Shown piece by piece: positions 12,712 to 24,838 of a stretch of 64,000 bases of DNA (the first letter of the stretch is position 1; the number at the start of each line of letters is the position of its first letter). Source of the stretch: Leidyana gryllorum EB-2025a (Eukaryota > Apicomplexa); the NCBI GenBank assembly GCA_048772705.1, contig JBLWGC010000109.1, positions 186,001 through 250,000 on the forward strand. The letters run 5' to 3'. The position numbers and the translations under genes are program-made. The notes beneath the pieces were generated by a model. The model was given only the letters and a program-made list of their open reading frames with translations. It was not told the origin of the DNA and did not search any database.

Positions 12712-14981
12712 ATGAAGGTAGTGCTACTTGGGCAAATCGCCAACTTTCTCCCTCAACTGGGTTTGGGCTGGACTGACGAAGACGACTGCACGATAAGTGT
12801 CTCCCAAATTGACGACAACCGTCAGCTAACCTACTTTCAACGCTGGCTGACCCAACATTGTGCTGAAAAGAAGTCATGTATCATAACTGTTGTCTCCGCC
12901 CACCGCTCTCTCCGCGATGACATCTGCGACCTCATAGGTAGCCAAGTGCCCAATGCTCAATGCGATGTTCAGTTTCTCAAGGATTTGATGCCCTTCGAAG
13001 ATGTGGAACCTTTCGAGAAACACTCCGCCCGACTTTTGCCACCCCAAGCCAATAAGGCGCGAATGCTCTATCCAGCATTGTATTCCACCCCATCGAACGC
13101 TATGGATGAGTCTACCAAGGGAACCCACGTTACATTCACGTATGTACCAGTCATCAACGATTGGGCAACCACCCTGACATACCAAACGGCTGTGTCAGTT
13201 GGAGTGCTGCCACCACTCACCGGGCAGCAACTGTCCCTACAAACCTTCTTTAATCGCACCACAACTTCAATGGGCAAAAGGCGACTGACTCACTACTTGA
13301 ATCATCCACTGATAGATGCCGACGCCATTCGGTTCCGTCAAACGCTCATAAGATGTCTTCTAGCACATCGGTCGGTGCGCTTGGACATCCAGAACGTGTG
13401 TCTCGCAAAGATGTGCGATTTGGACACGTTTGGTTTCCGTCTGCACAATGCTGTCAAGTTGTCACTGCCAGCCCGGAAGCAAGTCGTTCTGAAGTTGGCA
13501 GACATGTCGGACACAATTGATGTCATACAAAGCTTGCGAAAAGTGCTTGACGACCAACGCAAGAGTACCCTCCAAGACGTGCCAGGCTTGGACGAATGGA
13601 TAATAGATCCGTTATCACATTTGGGCACTGGAATCTACAAACTACGAGCGCTGATCCATCATGTTTTTGACGTAGATGCCTTGCGAGCTGCTCAAAGAGA
13701 TCCAGAAGCTTTGATCCTGAAGCCTGAGTTGGTTGAAACTCTCGGGGATGCGAGCAGAGAAGTCGAAGAGTGTTTGACTAAGATGGAACGACATCGTGCA
13801 GAGGTGGAGAGAGAACTGAGCGGGGGCGGCCGAGGCAGCTCGACGAACAAGCTCAAGTTGATTGTCATGCCAGCAATGGGAAGGATCTTTCGGGCGCCCA
13901 AATCAATGCAGGTGTCCAGCAAGGTGAGCTAAACAAAAGTGGCGCATTCACAATGATCATTCCCGCTCTCTTTGTCCAGTACACATTGATTCGAGTCAAC
14001 AAGAGCGAAACGCAATTCACCTCTCTGAAACTCAAAGATCTGAACGAGAAGTTAAGCGACAGTTTGATGAAAGTACAAAGTACTGAATCTGCCTTCATTG
14101 ACAAAGTCTTGGAGGTTGCGACAACCTACGTGAAGACAATATACCGCCTGGCTGATTTGTTGGGGCTCCTGGATATCCTGTGTGCTTTTGCTTCGGGGCT
14201 TTCTGTTCTGCCTGGAGCGACTGAAACTTGGATCGTTCCCGAAATCGTTGATGAGGGGGCCGACTGCGAGCTGACAGTGGAGGAGGGGAAGCACGTGTTA
14301 TTGGAGCTGCACTCGGGGATCCGAGGAGGCTCAGAGCTCGTGGTACCCAACTCGATTGCGCTCAGCAACAAGGCAGAGCACTTACGGAAAGTGCTTTTGG
14401 TTACTGGTCCAAACATGGGTGGTAAATCAACTTACGCCCGTCAGGCGGCACTGATCGCACTTATGGCTCAGTATGGAGCTTTGGTTCCCGCACGGAAAGC
14501 TCGACTGAGTCCCTTCTCGCTGATGTGGACGAGGATTGGTGCGGATGACGCCCCGGGACAGGGTTTGAGTACCTTCATGACGGAGGCGATTGAGACCGCT
14601 TTGATGCTGCGCACCATGGAGGCCAGCAGCAGCGTGGCTAAGCAACGAGCTTTGCTGATAATTGATGAGTTAGGGCGCGGAACATCCGCGACTGACGGCT
14701 TCAAGTTTGCTGAGGGTGTCACGCGCAAGATCTCTGCCCAGTCACAATGCCTCACTATATTCGCTACGCACTTCCATCTGTTGGGTAACTTGAAGCTCCC
14801 TGGATTGGCGCCGGTGTGTATCAGTCGGGCAAAGAGTGGTGAGGGTGAGAGCTTCAAGATAAAGGACGGGATCGAGAGTGATTCGGACGGTATTGCTCTG
14901 GCTAAAGAGCTGGGCTTTCCAGAAGCGATTGTTGAGTATGCTATGGAGTTGGTTCGCAAACGAGCAGAGATGGCACACTAA
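12712..14981 (+). CDS. MSH2: MutS homologue, MSH2-like, lacking the N-terminal domain I
   Basis: DNA mismatch-repair clamp ATPase. Exons 12712-13923 and 13980-14981 give 737 residues against about 930 for animal MSH2. The first ATG (MKVVLLGQIANFLPQ) lies only 21 bp past the upstream stop codon. The connector, lever (TFFNRTTTSMGKRRL...LNHPLIDA) and clamp regions are present. So is the ATPase: Walker A TGPNMGGKSTYARQ near residue 547, the GLSTFMTEAIETALML block, Walker B LLIIDELGRGTS near 630, and FATHFHLL. QFTSLKLKDLNEKLSD fits the MSH2 clamp better than MSH6. The roughly 150-residue mismatch-contact domain (MutS I) is absent. MSH4 and MSH5 also lack it, but the ATPase sequence is closer to MSH2. 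Its stop codon overlaps that of the convergent NOL6 gene. Confidence 0.82.
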
Positions 14982-17900
14982 GTGGACACAGTTGTTGAAG
15001 GAGAGGAGCTGAATGTCCCTTTTTTCTTGGAAGGCTGCTGAGGGGAGCCGGGAGCAACAGCGAAGAAAAAGTCGGCGAGGGCGGCTTGACAGAACTTGGA
15101 GATTTGGAGATGGGTGAACGACTTTTGAGTCAATGTGAGGCCGAGCTCAGGAGGATAGGGCATTGTGTTGGCATCCCAGAAGATGGCAAGGCCTGGGATC
15201 TGCTGCTTGAGACGCTCGAGAGCGAGGAGCAGTGCCTCACGGAGCAACCAGCCAACATCGAGGTGGATGCCCTCCTGGTCTGCAGCCTTTTCTACAAACT
15301 CCGCGTGATTCCACAGGAAGCGCTGCGGCAGATTCTTGATCATGCGGAGGGCGTGGGTCTCGGCTGACTTTTGGCGAGTGGTGGACTTTGTCTGATTGAG
15401 CAGCAGATAGTATGGGGACTCTAATTGGACCACATAGTCGAAATGGCGTCTCTCCGCCCCAAAGACGGCTGAAAGACTCGCCTCGGAATACAATGAAAAG
15501 CTCCAGTTTTGTTGTGGTAACACCGATCTGGAGAAAGAAAGATTGTGTGTATGTGTGATTTGGTGGTGACTTACCCAGCGATCTTGACGAGTCTGGTGGC
15601 TTCCAAATTGGACGGGCCTCGCAGCATTGCACAGTGAGGGTCGTGGGGTGTGGCGAGCCACAGGGCGGGTCGTCCTTTGAGTTTGGCACTCTGGGGGTAC
15701 GCCTTGCCATAGAAGCGCCCTCGTTGCTCCAGTACCCACGGCCCCACCAACAGTGGCTTCTCCTGCCATTTGTAGGTAGCGAGGATGCGGAGAGTGCGCC
15801 AGAAGGCTGTGGAAGGAGTATCAATATTTGTGAGCGGATTCTCGGCCTCGCCCAGGCAGACAGAGTCCTCGAAAGCGGCTAATGCGAGTGTCTCCCAGAA
15901 CTCGGGCACCGGATGAGCTGTAGCCCATTGACGGCTGCCCCATAGCTTGAGAAGTCGCACTGTTGCCCGATAGGCTGTATATTTGGCAGCCGCAGCTTGA
16001 ACCATCGCGTGGTGAAGTGGATACCAATACGCCTCGCGGACGACTTCAAGTTGGTCGAGGTCGGGTCGCTCCTTGTTGGTCGGCACGGGGAGGTTCATGT
16101 TGACCAACCACGACGCTAAGGGTCGGAAGTCCCACTGAGTGGTGACGACTATCCGGAATATGAGCTCGTCGGTGTGCACATCCAAATAGAGCCCCTTCTG
16201 ACTGATGGCCGTCTTGTAGTCGCCCTTTCCAGTGAGATACTTTTGAAGTGTGACCAAAAACAAAAGCTTCAGGTTAGTCAAACTCTGAGCGTCATCGGCA
16301 GGCCAGCCTTTGGAGCCCTGCACATCGACGATGAATGTGACTCTTTCCTTCCCGATCTCGAAACCCGCCAAATCCTGTTCCTCCAGCAGAGTACCTTTGT
16401 GCGACCAGAGCCATCTGTGACGCAGAGCCCAGGGCAACTCGGTGCCTCGGACGAGGGGGTTGGCTTGAACTCTGACCTCACGAATATTGGTCGGAAGGTC
16501 AGTGATGTTCCCCAACATACTTTGGAACTCCATCAGCTTCGTTTGATGTTTGTCCGGAAGCTGAGCGTAGCTGTCGTCCACCAGTCGGAGGGACGGAGCT
16601 AACCGCAAACCCAGAGCGTGGAGCTCTGACTGAGTCAAAACGTAGTGTAACATCTGAGTCATCGGGCTTCCCGCTTGATCTTTCGGCCGCATCTCATTGA
16701 GAGGATTGCTGTAAAAGGGCTGAGGCCGCTTCCACTCGACTGCCAATACTGACTGGCCGCCGGGTTTCTCAATGACTTTGACTTTGGAACCCCACAGACG
16801 TCGGAAACTGTCTGCGGCCTCTTTATCATCGAGGTCAGGCCCGGGCATCACCCGATTCTCCAGAGCCAAATTGTCTCCTCGGAACCGGAAGCCCACCCAG
16901 AGACTCGCCTCCCCTCGCTGATCGGTCGGGACCAATCTGTAACAGACCAATCTGACCCTATCAGATGGCAAAACAGTGTTCAAAAGCTGCTGAACTGTAA
17001 GAGCGATCGTTTGAGCGGGAATTTGTCCGGACGCCGAATCAAATCGAAGCGAGAAAGGAACTTTCCCAACGATTGCACAGTCACTCTCCTCGACCTCTGA
17101 GCTGCGTTTCCGGAAGAAGACGCCGAAACCGTTGTGAACGTTGCCCAGACACTGCATCGCCAACGAGCAGCGGGCAACCAGCTCCGCTGAGTGCAGAGCC
17201 CCAACGTTCCACAAAACGTCGTAGTGCATCTGAGGTGAGTCGTAGAGTCGCAAGTATTGACCATCCGCCTTTCCACAACCCAATCCACTCTCTCCGTATA
17301 TGAAAGTAGCCCTGGGGGTGGAACAAATGCTGCCAAAGAACAACTTGAGCAGCTGCATCACTGTTGCTCGGCTCGCGATTTCCATTGAGCATTGAGCAAA
17401 GTGAGCCAGAAGCATCGTGAGTTGGTGCCCAGAAAACATACCCGGGCCCAATAAGCCCTGTTTGGTAGCCCACAATTTGATAACTATCAAGGCGGGTCCA
17501 AAATAATCAATCTTGTCCGCGCAAGCCTTGATCATTTCAGAGTGCTTGACGCATAGCAAACGGCCTGCGAGGGTACTGTTATATTGGGGAGTAGGCGCTC
17601 CATCGGCAGCGGTTATCAGACTTCTCGACGGCTTGAGTTTTGCCATCAAAAAAGCGCTCGAGTCAGGTACTACCATCAACCGAACCTTCGGACGGGTCTC
17701 GTCCACGGGTTGGAGTAAAACGTCCCAAGCCACAGTGTCACCAACAACCTCAGCGTGGCTCCAGGGAGAACTCTTCAGTTTTCGAGCCCGCTTCGCGATC
17801 GCGATTGCATAATTCTCCGCTGTCGTTGTCCACCTGAAATCCTTCACGTCTCCAGGGTGAATTTCACTCTTCGCAATGATAGCAGCCACGTCGAGCGTTG

Positions 17901-18120
17901 GGCTTCTCCCAGTCAACAAAACCGTCCGTCGATACAGGAAAGACCCAACCACTCGCATTTCGTTTATTGCCGATATTGATGTTCCATTCACCTCTTGCTT
18001 CTTCAATCCATTCAGCAGCGAACGCAAATCGCTGAACAGCCCTTCCAACCCATCATCAAACTCATAGGCATACGCCTCGCCAACAGTCTGATAGGAGACT
18101 GAAGCTGCTCCGGCCGCCAT
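14978..18120 (-). CDS. NOL6: Nucleolar protein 6 (NOL6/Nrap/Utp22), ribosome biogenesis
   Basis: Small-subunit processome component built from tandem nucleotidyltransferase-like (Nrap) domains. Exon 1 is 18120-15575 and exon 2 is 15527-14978, with a 47-bp intron; together 1,031 residues, close to the family length. Recognisable blocks are ALIVIKLWATKQGLLGPGMF (catalytically inert nucleotidyltransferase/PAP fold), the Nrap hallmark GPDLDDKEAADSFRRLWGSK, and near the C-terminus a KLLFLVTLQKYL region with a final domain including LAIFWD. The start MAAGAASVSYQTVG is preferred over an in-frame ATG at 18168, because 18168 would overlap the divergent gene that begins at 18160. The terminal TAG shares two bases with the TAA of the MSH2-like gene. 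Confidence 0.85.
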
Positions 18121-18159
18121 GGGGGCCAAACAAATTTTTTCAACCCCCCCCCAGATCGA

Positions 18160-21100
18160 ATGCTTCAACGCATAAGATGCAAACTGGCGCCCGAGACGAT
18201 TGAGGGGTTAAAGGGGCTCGATCTGTCAAACCCCATCCTTCCAGAGTGGCAACATGGAGTCTGGCTGGCTATCGGCCCCGATGTCACCACTATCCGCCAA
18301 TTGGGCCCGATTGCTCTCCAGGCCTTAAAAGTGCCAACTGATGCCACAGACGTCAACCCCTGCGACTACTTCACTCTTGAGGGCTCAATCCTGCCCTGGG
18401 AAATGCCCACCAGTATATTTGATAGAGGAGAGACGGTATCACTTCATGTGGACACCAATCGATTGAGTATTCCTAGACATATCCGGAGCGAAAGTAGTCG
18501 CAAGGTTGCCCTCGCACATAAATCACAAAAGACCAGCCGCACCGCCAGCAAAGCCGCCTCTTCGGCCGATAGGAAGAGCCCCAAGCCCGCTTCTGCCAGC
18601 GGAGACAAGAGGCCGCCGAAGCCTCACTCCCATGATAGACGGTCATCTCCTTCGGTATACAGCTTTGCACAAGATAGCATTTGTATCCTTGACGATGCCG
18701 AAACCAGCCCCATCACAGGAGGCGAATTGAACAGTAGTACTCCATTCTTGGCTCGAGAGTGGTATCGCACACTTACAGTGAGTTGTCCAAGCGTCTCCAA
18801 ATACCTATCACGCTATTTGTTATCAACAGAGGGGGGCCATGCTCAAGGTGGATTATGTGTGCCGAGATGATGGCTCTATAAATCAGTATGCGGCTAGACG
18901 AAGCTGTGAGATTGTCCGCCGACGGGCATGCTGTAGCGTGGTCGAGCTGACCATGGCCTCTGACAAAGTTTATCTGGTGCTCAAAGCCAAAGAAGGGGGT
19001 CCGATGAAAGTGATAAATGTGGATTCGATCATTCGTGCCGCCGTACTCGAGGGAAGAGAGGAAAAAGTGATATTCGAGAAATCCTGCCCCATCCGAGATA
19101 TCATTCCCGATACGGACTGTATGATTGGATCGTCACCTCCGGGACCCGTGTGGGACGGGTGAGTCCTCCATGTGCATTCTTTCTATACTTTCCCCTTCCG
19201 CTCAGAAGTTCATACCCTGAAACCCCTACCATTAACCATCCTGTGTTGGGAACATATGTCATCCCCGCTGACGTCTATGACAAGAAGGATCTGGAATATC
19301 TGCATCGACATCTATTGAATGCATTGGAAAGCGTGGCGGTGGAAATCTCCGAGCAAATTGACTTCTATTTCAGCCCTCAGAACTGGCTGCAAGATACTTA
19401 TTTGCGCGCACTGGCGTCCCGACATTCTGGTATGGTGCCGGTGAAGAACATAGCGGGCTTCAATCGCATAAAGAATCTAACCCGCAGCCTGGAGGTGAGC
19501 AAACAAATCGTGTGTGCTGTGCGAGACACCGTCTTTTTCACTTCTTCAGTTTGTAAAGGATGTTTGTCAAGCTGGAGGGCGCTTCTTTGATTATTCTGTC
19601 AATGGTCACGGTCTGATCCCTCGCCACGACAATGTTGGAGGGTCCAATCCTTTCAAGGTGTCGGCAGAGTTACGGGAACGACGGAGAAGCGAGCTGAAGA
19701 AATCGGCTTCTCCCCTCACATCGCCTCGGACGGTGACCACCAAACCCGAAGCGCAACCCAGACAATCCATTCCTCCGACAAGCGCCTCGAATGTGCAAAC
19801 GCATTGTGAACTTGCTCCTATAGAACCCCGGCCGTCCTCAGGCAGGCCACCGGCTACCCCCCAGCTTGAAACAACGCCACTGATAGTTCCATCCAGAGTG
19901 CTACTGCAAGCTCGAAGGGGGCATCGTCGCGAAGTTGCTCGAGTCAATGTAGCGAGTATGCCGAACGCAACTACTTCTTCTGCTGTGGAACTGTCAGAGA
20001 ACGAAAAGGCACCTCAGCCTCAGCTGGTACCTGCGGATCAGAATGAGATGAGCGATATAGTAATGGAAACTCACAAGCGACCCATCATCAACAATCCCCT
20101 ATTGGACGACGTTCCTGAATCCCAGAATACTCAAGTTGGATTCCCTTCACCACATCCACCTCAAGTTGAGTCCGAAGCTCCTGCGTGGACGCCCGCGCCC
20201 ACTCTGATCCCCACTCCAGTTCCAACCCGGCCCATCAGCCCACCTGTCAACACGGCTCTCCCGGTCGCAAACGTCACCGCTCGATCCCACCGCAACCCGC
20301 TTCTGGACGACGACGACGAACCGATGGTATTGAAAAGTGAAATTGTGATTGAAGCTGATGAGCCAATGGAAGTGAAAGAAAGTCCCGTGGACGACATGAT
20401 GGCTGAAGAGTCTGAAAACTGCGTGGTGCTGAATGGCGACCAGTCGCAGCAGATTGCTGGTGAGGACGGGACAACCTGCAAGCCCACGTTCTCATGACCA
20501 GGGGTTGCGAGAACGGATTCACCACCTGGTGCGTCGAGAGGTCCCTTCCGTCTTGTGCCGAGTGGTGCGGGCAACAGAACTGTGGTCGGCTGTATCAATC
20601 CTCCGCCGAGCGCTGATGACGACTTCAGTCCTTACGTACTGGCGAGCTCGAGCTCTGGCGGTTCCCAATCGCTGGCAAGCGAGTTCCGTGAAGTGGCCGA
20701 AAACGAGGTCAGTCGTGAGTGGGCCTCGCCCTCTATATCAGTGCCCCACTGTTCGACGCCTTGTGATACTTCGATGGAGCAACTGGGTCCAACTGACACA
20801 TGCATAGCCCAGACGGTTTCGAGGTTAAGCCAAGTAGACGACCCTGAGCCAGAGCTCGGTCAGACCACCAGCGCGCTGGATCACCTGTTAGTAACCGACT
20901 CGTCATGCATCATCGTGAAATTGGAATCCTCGGACGAAAGTGTTTCTCAAGACATGGAGCAGCAGTCCGCGAAACCAGAAGAGCCGACGACCTCAGCTTT
21001 CGGCGGTGGCGAGTGCGTGACTGCTGTTCGTCGGCAACCGTCTGCAACCAACTGTAGTCCGGCTGCTCGCTCGTTGCCTCCACTGGACTTGTCAGTCTGC

Positions 21101-23155
21101 CTGACAGCACAGCGGGCGACGTGGAAGCATGATGAGGGCCCGGAAGTTGCAGAGGAGCACTACCACAGTGACATTGCGACAGTGGAGCAAGGCCCGTCCC
21201 CAAAATCAAGTGCCGGTGTGGCCGGGGAGTCAGCTGTTCGGGAGCCGGAGTTTCCATCTTCTGCTGGACCCGCCATATGTGTCGAACCCGCTGGGGGCGA
21301 AGATGCGCACGGCGCCCCGGCTGTCAGTGGCGGAGTGAATGTGCTGTCGGGCTCTGAAGAGCCGAACTCCCCGCTATTTACACCTCCGCGAGACGCAGGC
21401 GAGGGGCCTTTGGAGAAGAGTGTCCGGGAACCCTGTTGTGAGTTATACCTGGATCCAGCTTTGCTGTATGAAGGGTCACCGTTAATCACGCCAAGAGAAG
21501 ATGACATACAATTGGTGCCGATAGTGAAGCGAGAGGCCGAGTTTCGGAACCGTCACGAAGAAGATGTATGTACAGAATTGACGACACCCCAGTCCGAGCA
21601 GGACCGTCGACAAGCGTCGGCTGAGGCTCGGATGGCCAGGCGACGGGCTCGTGAACTTGAGCCTTTCGAGGAACCTTTCGGTAACGTATTGCCAGACGTC
21701 CCGTCTCACATTCAAGCGGAGTTGGAAGTTCCTTTGAGTTGTGGGTCCCGGCGTCAGAGTGGGGGCTCGCCGGTGGGTGGAGGGTCGCCTTTTCTTACCC
21801 ACGAGGAGCCGTCTAACTCTGTGCGGGCGTCTTACAGTGTCAAGTGCCGATACGTGTCGATGGGTGCTATGATTACAGCGCCCTGTTTGGAAGGGTTGAG
21901 TCCGGTGAGCAGCACCAATTTGTCTCCATCAGTAACCATTGAGGAGACCGATTCGGGAGGAAGACAGACAGATGCATTGTTACGTAAAGCTGAACACCAC
22001 GAGCGGGCGAAAAGTGCTGTGGTAACATCAATCGAACACCCAATGATAAATAAGAATACAAAGGCCCCGCCTCGAGCTATTGTACCTGCGACCACTAAAC
22101 GTAATTCTGTCTCACACCCCAATCTTCACGCAGCAGAGCGTGTGGTAGCGGCCCCTTTGCGTCGACAGCCTCGCACTCACGTGACAGGAAGTCAGGGGGC
22201 GGTTGTTTCACGGAGGCGATCGCCAACCCCTGTCCAGCGTCCAACGGCTAAGAGCAGACTTCAGGGTGGTCCCCCCGAGCAATACAAAGTTGGGCACTGG
22301 CAGCATGTGAGTGGCGGGGGAAGCTGGACGGCCCGTCCAAGCATCGACGTGCTGACGCCTGGGGGAGGATCCTCCACTCAGTTCGCGGGAGCCCGGCCGG
22401 AAGCGACGGCTGTCAAATCAAGACGGCCCTCGCACACACCGTTGCGGGCGTTGACAGTATCGGAAGCAGCGGCGTCGGGTGCTGGTGGTCAGGGCCCGGG
22501 GGGTTCTAAAAGTCATCGTGTGCTCCCGAAACAACCCAGAGGGGCTTTGGTGAAGTCGACCGCACCGGAGTTGCGGACAGCGAGAGCCTCAACAGACCTC
22601 TCGGTTCCGGGTGCGAAGGTGAAGAGCGCAGGAGGTGTGGTCACCCCTACCAGTGGGAGGACTCGGACCTTCGCTGGGCCCAAGCGGTCTGGCAGCGTGA
22701 TAGGTGACGGGGTGGCCTCCGCTCGAGGGTCATTGTCGAACACGGGTCGGAGTTCCGAGAAATTGGGACCGCACAGTGAGAAGCTGTCGAATGGCGGGAA
22801 GACCACTGCCGATCGTACTCTAATGGTTGGTGGTGCCGCGAAACCCAAGCGGGGTCCTGGGGGGAATATCAACTGGAGAACAGCTCAGGAGGTACTCATG
22901 TTGGCAGGCCGGGCGCGAGCCGCTACTAACACCTCGAGTGCGGATGCACAATCAGCCGACAGCGCGTCCCACCCTCCCGCTCCGGTAGGCCAATGGGGCC
23001 GACGAGCAACTGCCACTTCCGACTCCAAGGCGCGCAGCACTCTGGAGGTCCAAACAACGAGTCATTCTTCGACGGTCAGTAATAATAACCCGCAATGGCG
23101 ATCCCTGTCAGCCGCCAACACCACTCCCCAACTGCGGTCCGTAAGTGCTCAATAG
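18160..23155 (+). CDS. Coilin-N domain plus La-motif (LARP-like) protein
   Basis: Exons 18160-18777, 18830-19158, 19206-19494, 19550-20459 and 20502-23155 give 1,599 residues with consistent phases. The first 100 residues resemble the coilin N-terminal ubiquitin-like domain (HGVWLAIGPDVTTIRQL, LEGSILPW, GETVSLHVD). A basic Ser/Lys-rich stretch follows. Exon 3 encodes a La motif (VEISEQIDFYFSPQNWLQDT, then MVPVKNIAGFNRIKNLTRSL), which binds RNA 3' ends or poly(A) in LARPs. The remaining 1,150 residues are low-complexity, Ser/Pro/Glu-rich then Arg/Gly-rich, with no recognised domain. Two adjacent genes are an alternative reading, but the 52-bp intron at 18778-18829 joins them in phase. A possible last donor at the extreme 3' end leaves the final few residues uncertain. 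Confidence 0.68.
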
Positions 23156-23311
23156 GGTGCTTCCACGGATACTGGCCTCAGCCTCTGAGGAGAACGTTGC
23201 GACAAAGACGACTAAAGGTTTGAAGCCAAACATTGCTCAAAGGAGCTTTTGATGGATGCCAATAGAGGACTGCCATGAAAGTGCATTATAATTGTTAGTT
23301 TAGTCTATTAG
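23156..23311. promoter_or_regulatory. Short intergenic spacer upstream of the NAK kinase
   Basis: About 155 bp between two genes on the same strand. It must contain the 3' end of the La-motif gene and the kinase promoter. No specific motif was recognised. Confidence 0.3.
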
Positions 23312-24516
23312 ATGTCCCAGAAACTATTCCATCATGGCCAGTGCAAAGTCGATGTCTTGCAGCACACTTTGACTGAAGCCAAACGACTCGAAGTCGGTGA
23401 GCCGGACTCGAGCCCTGCCACATCGTAGAACTGACGCAGGAGGATTTGGGGAGATCTATCAATGTGTTACCAGGGATGGTCTCCATTTAGCTGTCAAGAT
23501 TATAGCTTTGCGGACAAAACACATTCAAGAGGTCGCCCAGCGCGAAGCTGACATACTCAGCTCCCTCCGGCCTCACAGTAATATCATTCCTTTCTACGGT
23601 GCCCAGTGGGTCTGTCACAGGAGCAATGATGAACAGAAGAGTGGGTGAAATGACCGCCCGCCCCGCATAGTTGTCCGTTTCCCAGAGTGCAGCTATTGCC
23701 TCCTATTGTTCCCGCTGATGGACAATACAGCAGCCAAACAACTCAGTCGACAGCCGGTGTTGAAATCCATTCTGTCGTTGTGCATTGATGTAATCGAGTA
23801 AGCCGTCCCGCAAAGGAAGTGTGTGCACGCACTTTTGGAGCGCAGCGCTTTGAAGTATCTACACGGGTGCCGTCCGCCCGTCGTGCACCGCGATGTGAAA
23901 TTGGAGAACGTCCTCTTCGACTCCCAACACGAAAGATGGGTTCTGACCGATTTCGGTTCAGCCATTCGTCTCACAGTCGACAACGATACCGAAATGTGAG
24001 CCGGCGCTCCGCAGTACTGGCGGACAGTTACGTTACGTTCTTTCCATTTAACTGCAGCGATAGTGAGGAGTACGAGTCGAAATTGGCCCGCGAAACTACT
24101 TTCTGGTGTCGCGCACCTGAAACTCTGGATGCCTACCGGCAGGGTAATGCTTTCCAGCCAGGAGTTGACATCTGGGCATTTGGCTGCCTCTTGTATACCC
24201 TTATGTTCGGCGAGCACCCCTTTGAGGGAACGTCTACACTCGCTATCTTGAGTGGAGACGCACGGCCTGACCCGAATCAGTTGGCAAGGTGGGTATGCGT
24301 TGGTCGGGTGTTAGAAGGGTTGGCCACGCATTTAGACGTAAGTAACTAGGCTGTTGCAGGTGGCCTGAGAGTCTTATTGATCTAGTGTTTTGGTGTTTGG
24401 ACCCAAACTATGAGACTCGTGCGACCGCGTTTGACTGCGCTAAATATCTGGAAGCCGTCCGGTATGGATCGGGAGGGGACATAGTGGCGGCACCATCACC
24501 TTCGGTAGGTGCTTAG
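23312..24516 (+). CDS. NAK-family serine/threonine kinase (GAK/AAK1/STK16 type), kinase domain only
   Basis: Six exons (23312-23396, 23440-23640, 23671-23797, 23846-23995, 24058-24288, 24360-24516) give about 316 residues, almost entirely kinase domain. One intron is only 30 bp (23641-23670). Visible elements are LAVKIIALR (VAIK lysine), QREADILSSLRPHSNIIPFYGA (alpha-C), VVHRDVKLENVLFD (catalytic loop), VLTDFGSAI (DFG), FWCRAPETLD (APE) and VDIWAFGCLLYTLMFGEHPFEG. DFGSA, and an insert between it and APE, are typical of the NAK family, which regulates clathrin adaptors or Golgi traffic. The Gly-rich loop is short (VGGFGEIY) as spliced. No auxilin/J domain or adaptor-binding tail follows. A further donor at 24505 could add about 17 residues. 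Confidence 0.78.
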
Positions 24517-24838
24517 TAACTGCGTGGAGGATTCTTAATGGTTTGATAGATGGCTGCCAGACGGTGGAGAAATACTCTCGACTTTAATGGAACGGGAGAA
24601 GGGATTTAGATCGATCGTTTCGATCGTGTGTCTGGTGGAAAAGTTGCGAATGAGTGAGCACTCGCTCGGCTTTATTGCCAAGCTGAGCGTTCTATTGCGT
24701 GTTTGATGGTGAAGGGGAAAACGTTGTCTTGTCTGAGGTGACGAGTACTCAAAGACATTTACCGCCTACACAACGTCGCTCCCGTCGATACCCAAGAAAG
24801 GAGGACTACTCCTCGGCCAGTTAGCGGTACCATTTGGA
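24517..24838. other. Intergenic region, no gene recognised
   Basis: Holds the 3' end of the NAK kinase transcript (a possible small last exon at 24550-24610) and the promoter side of the next kinase. No RNA gene or long repeat was recognised. Confidence 0.35.
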
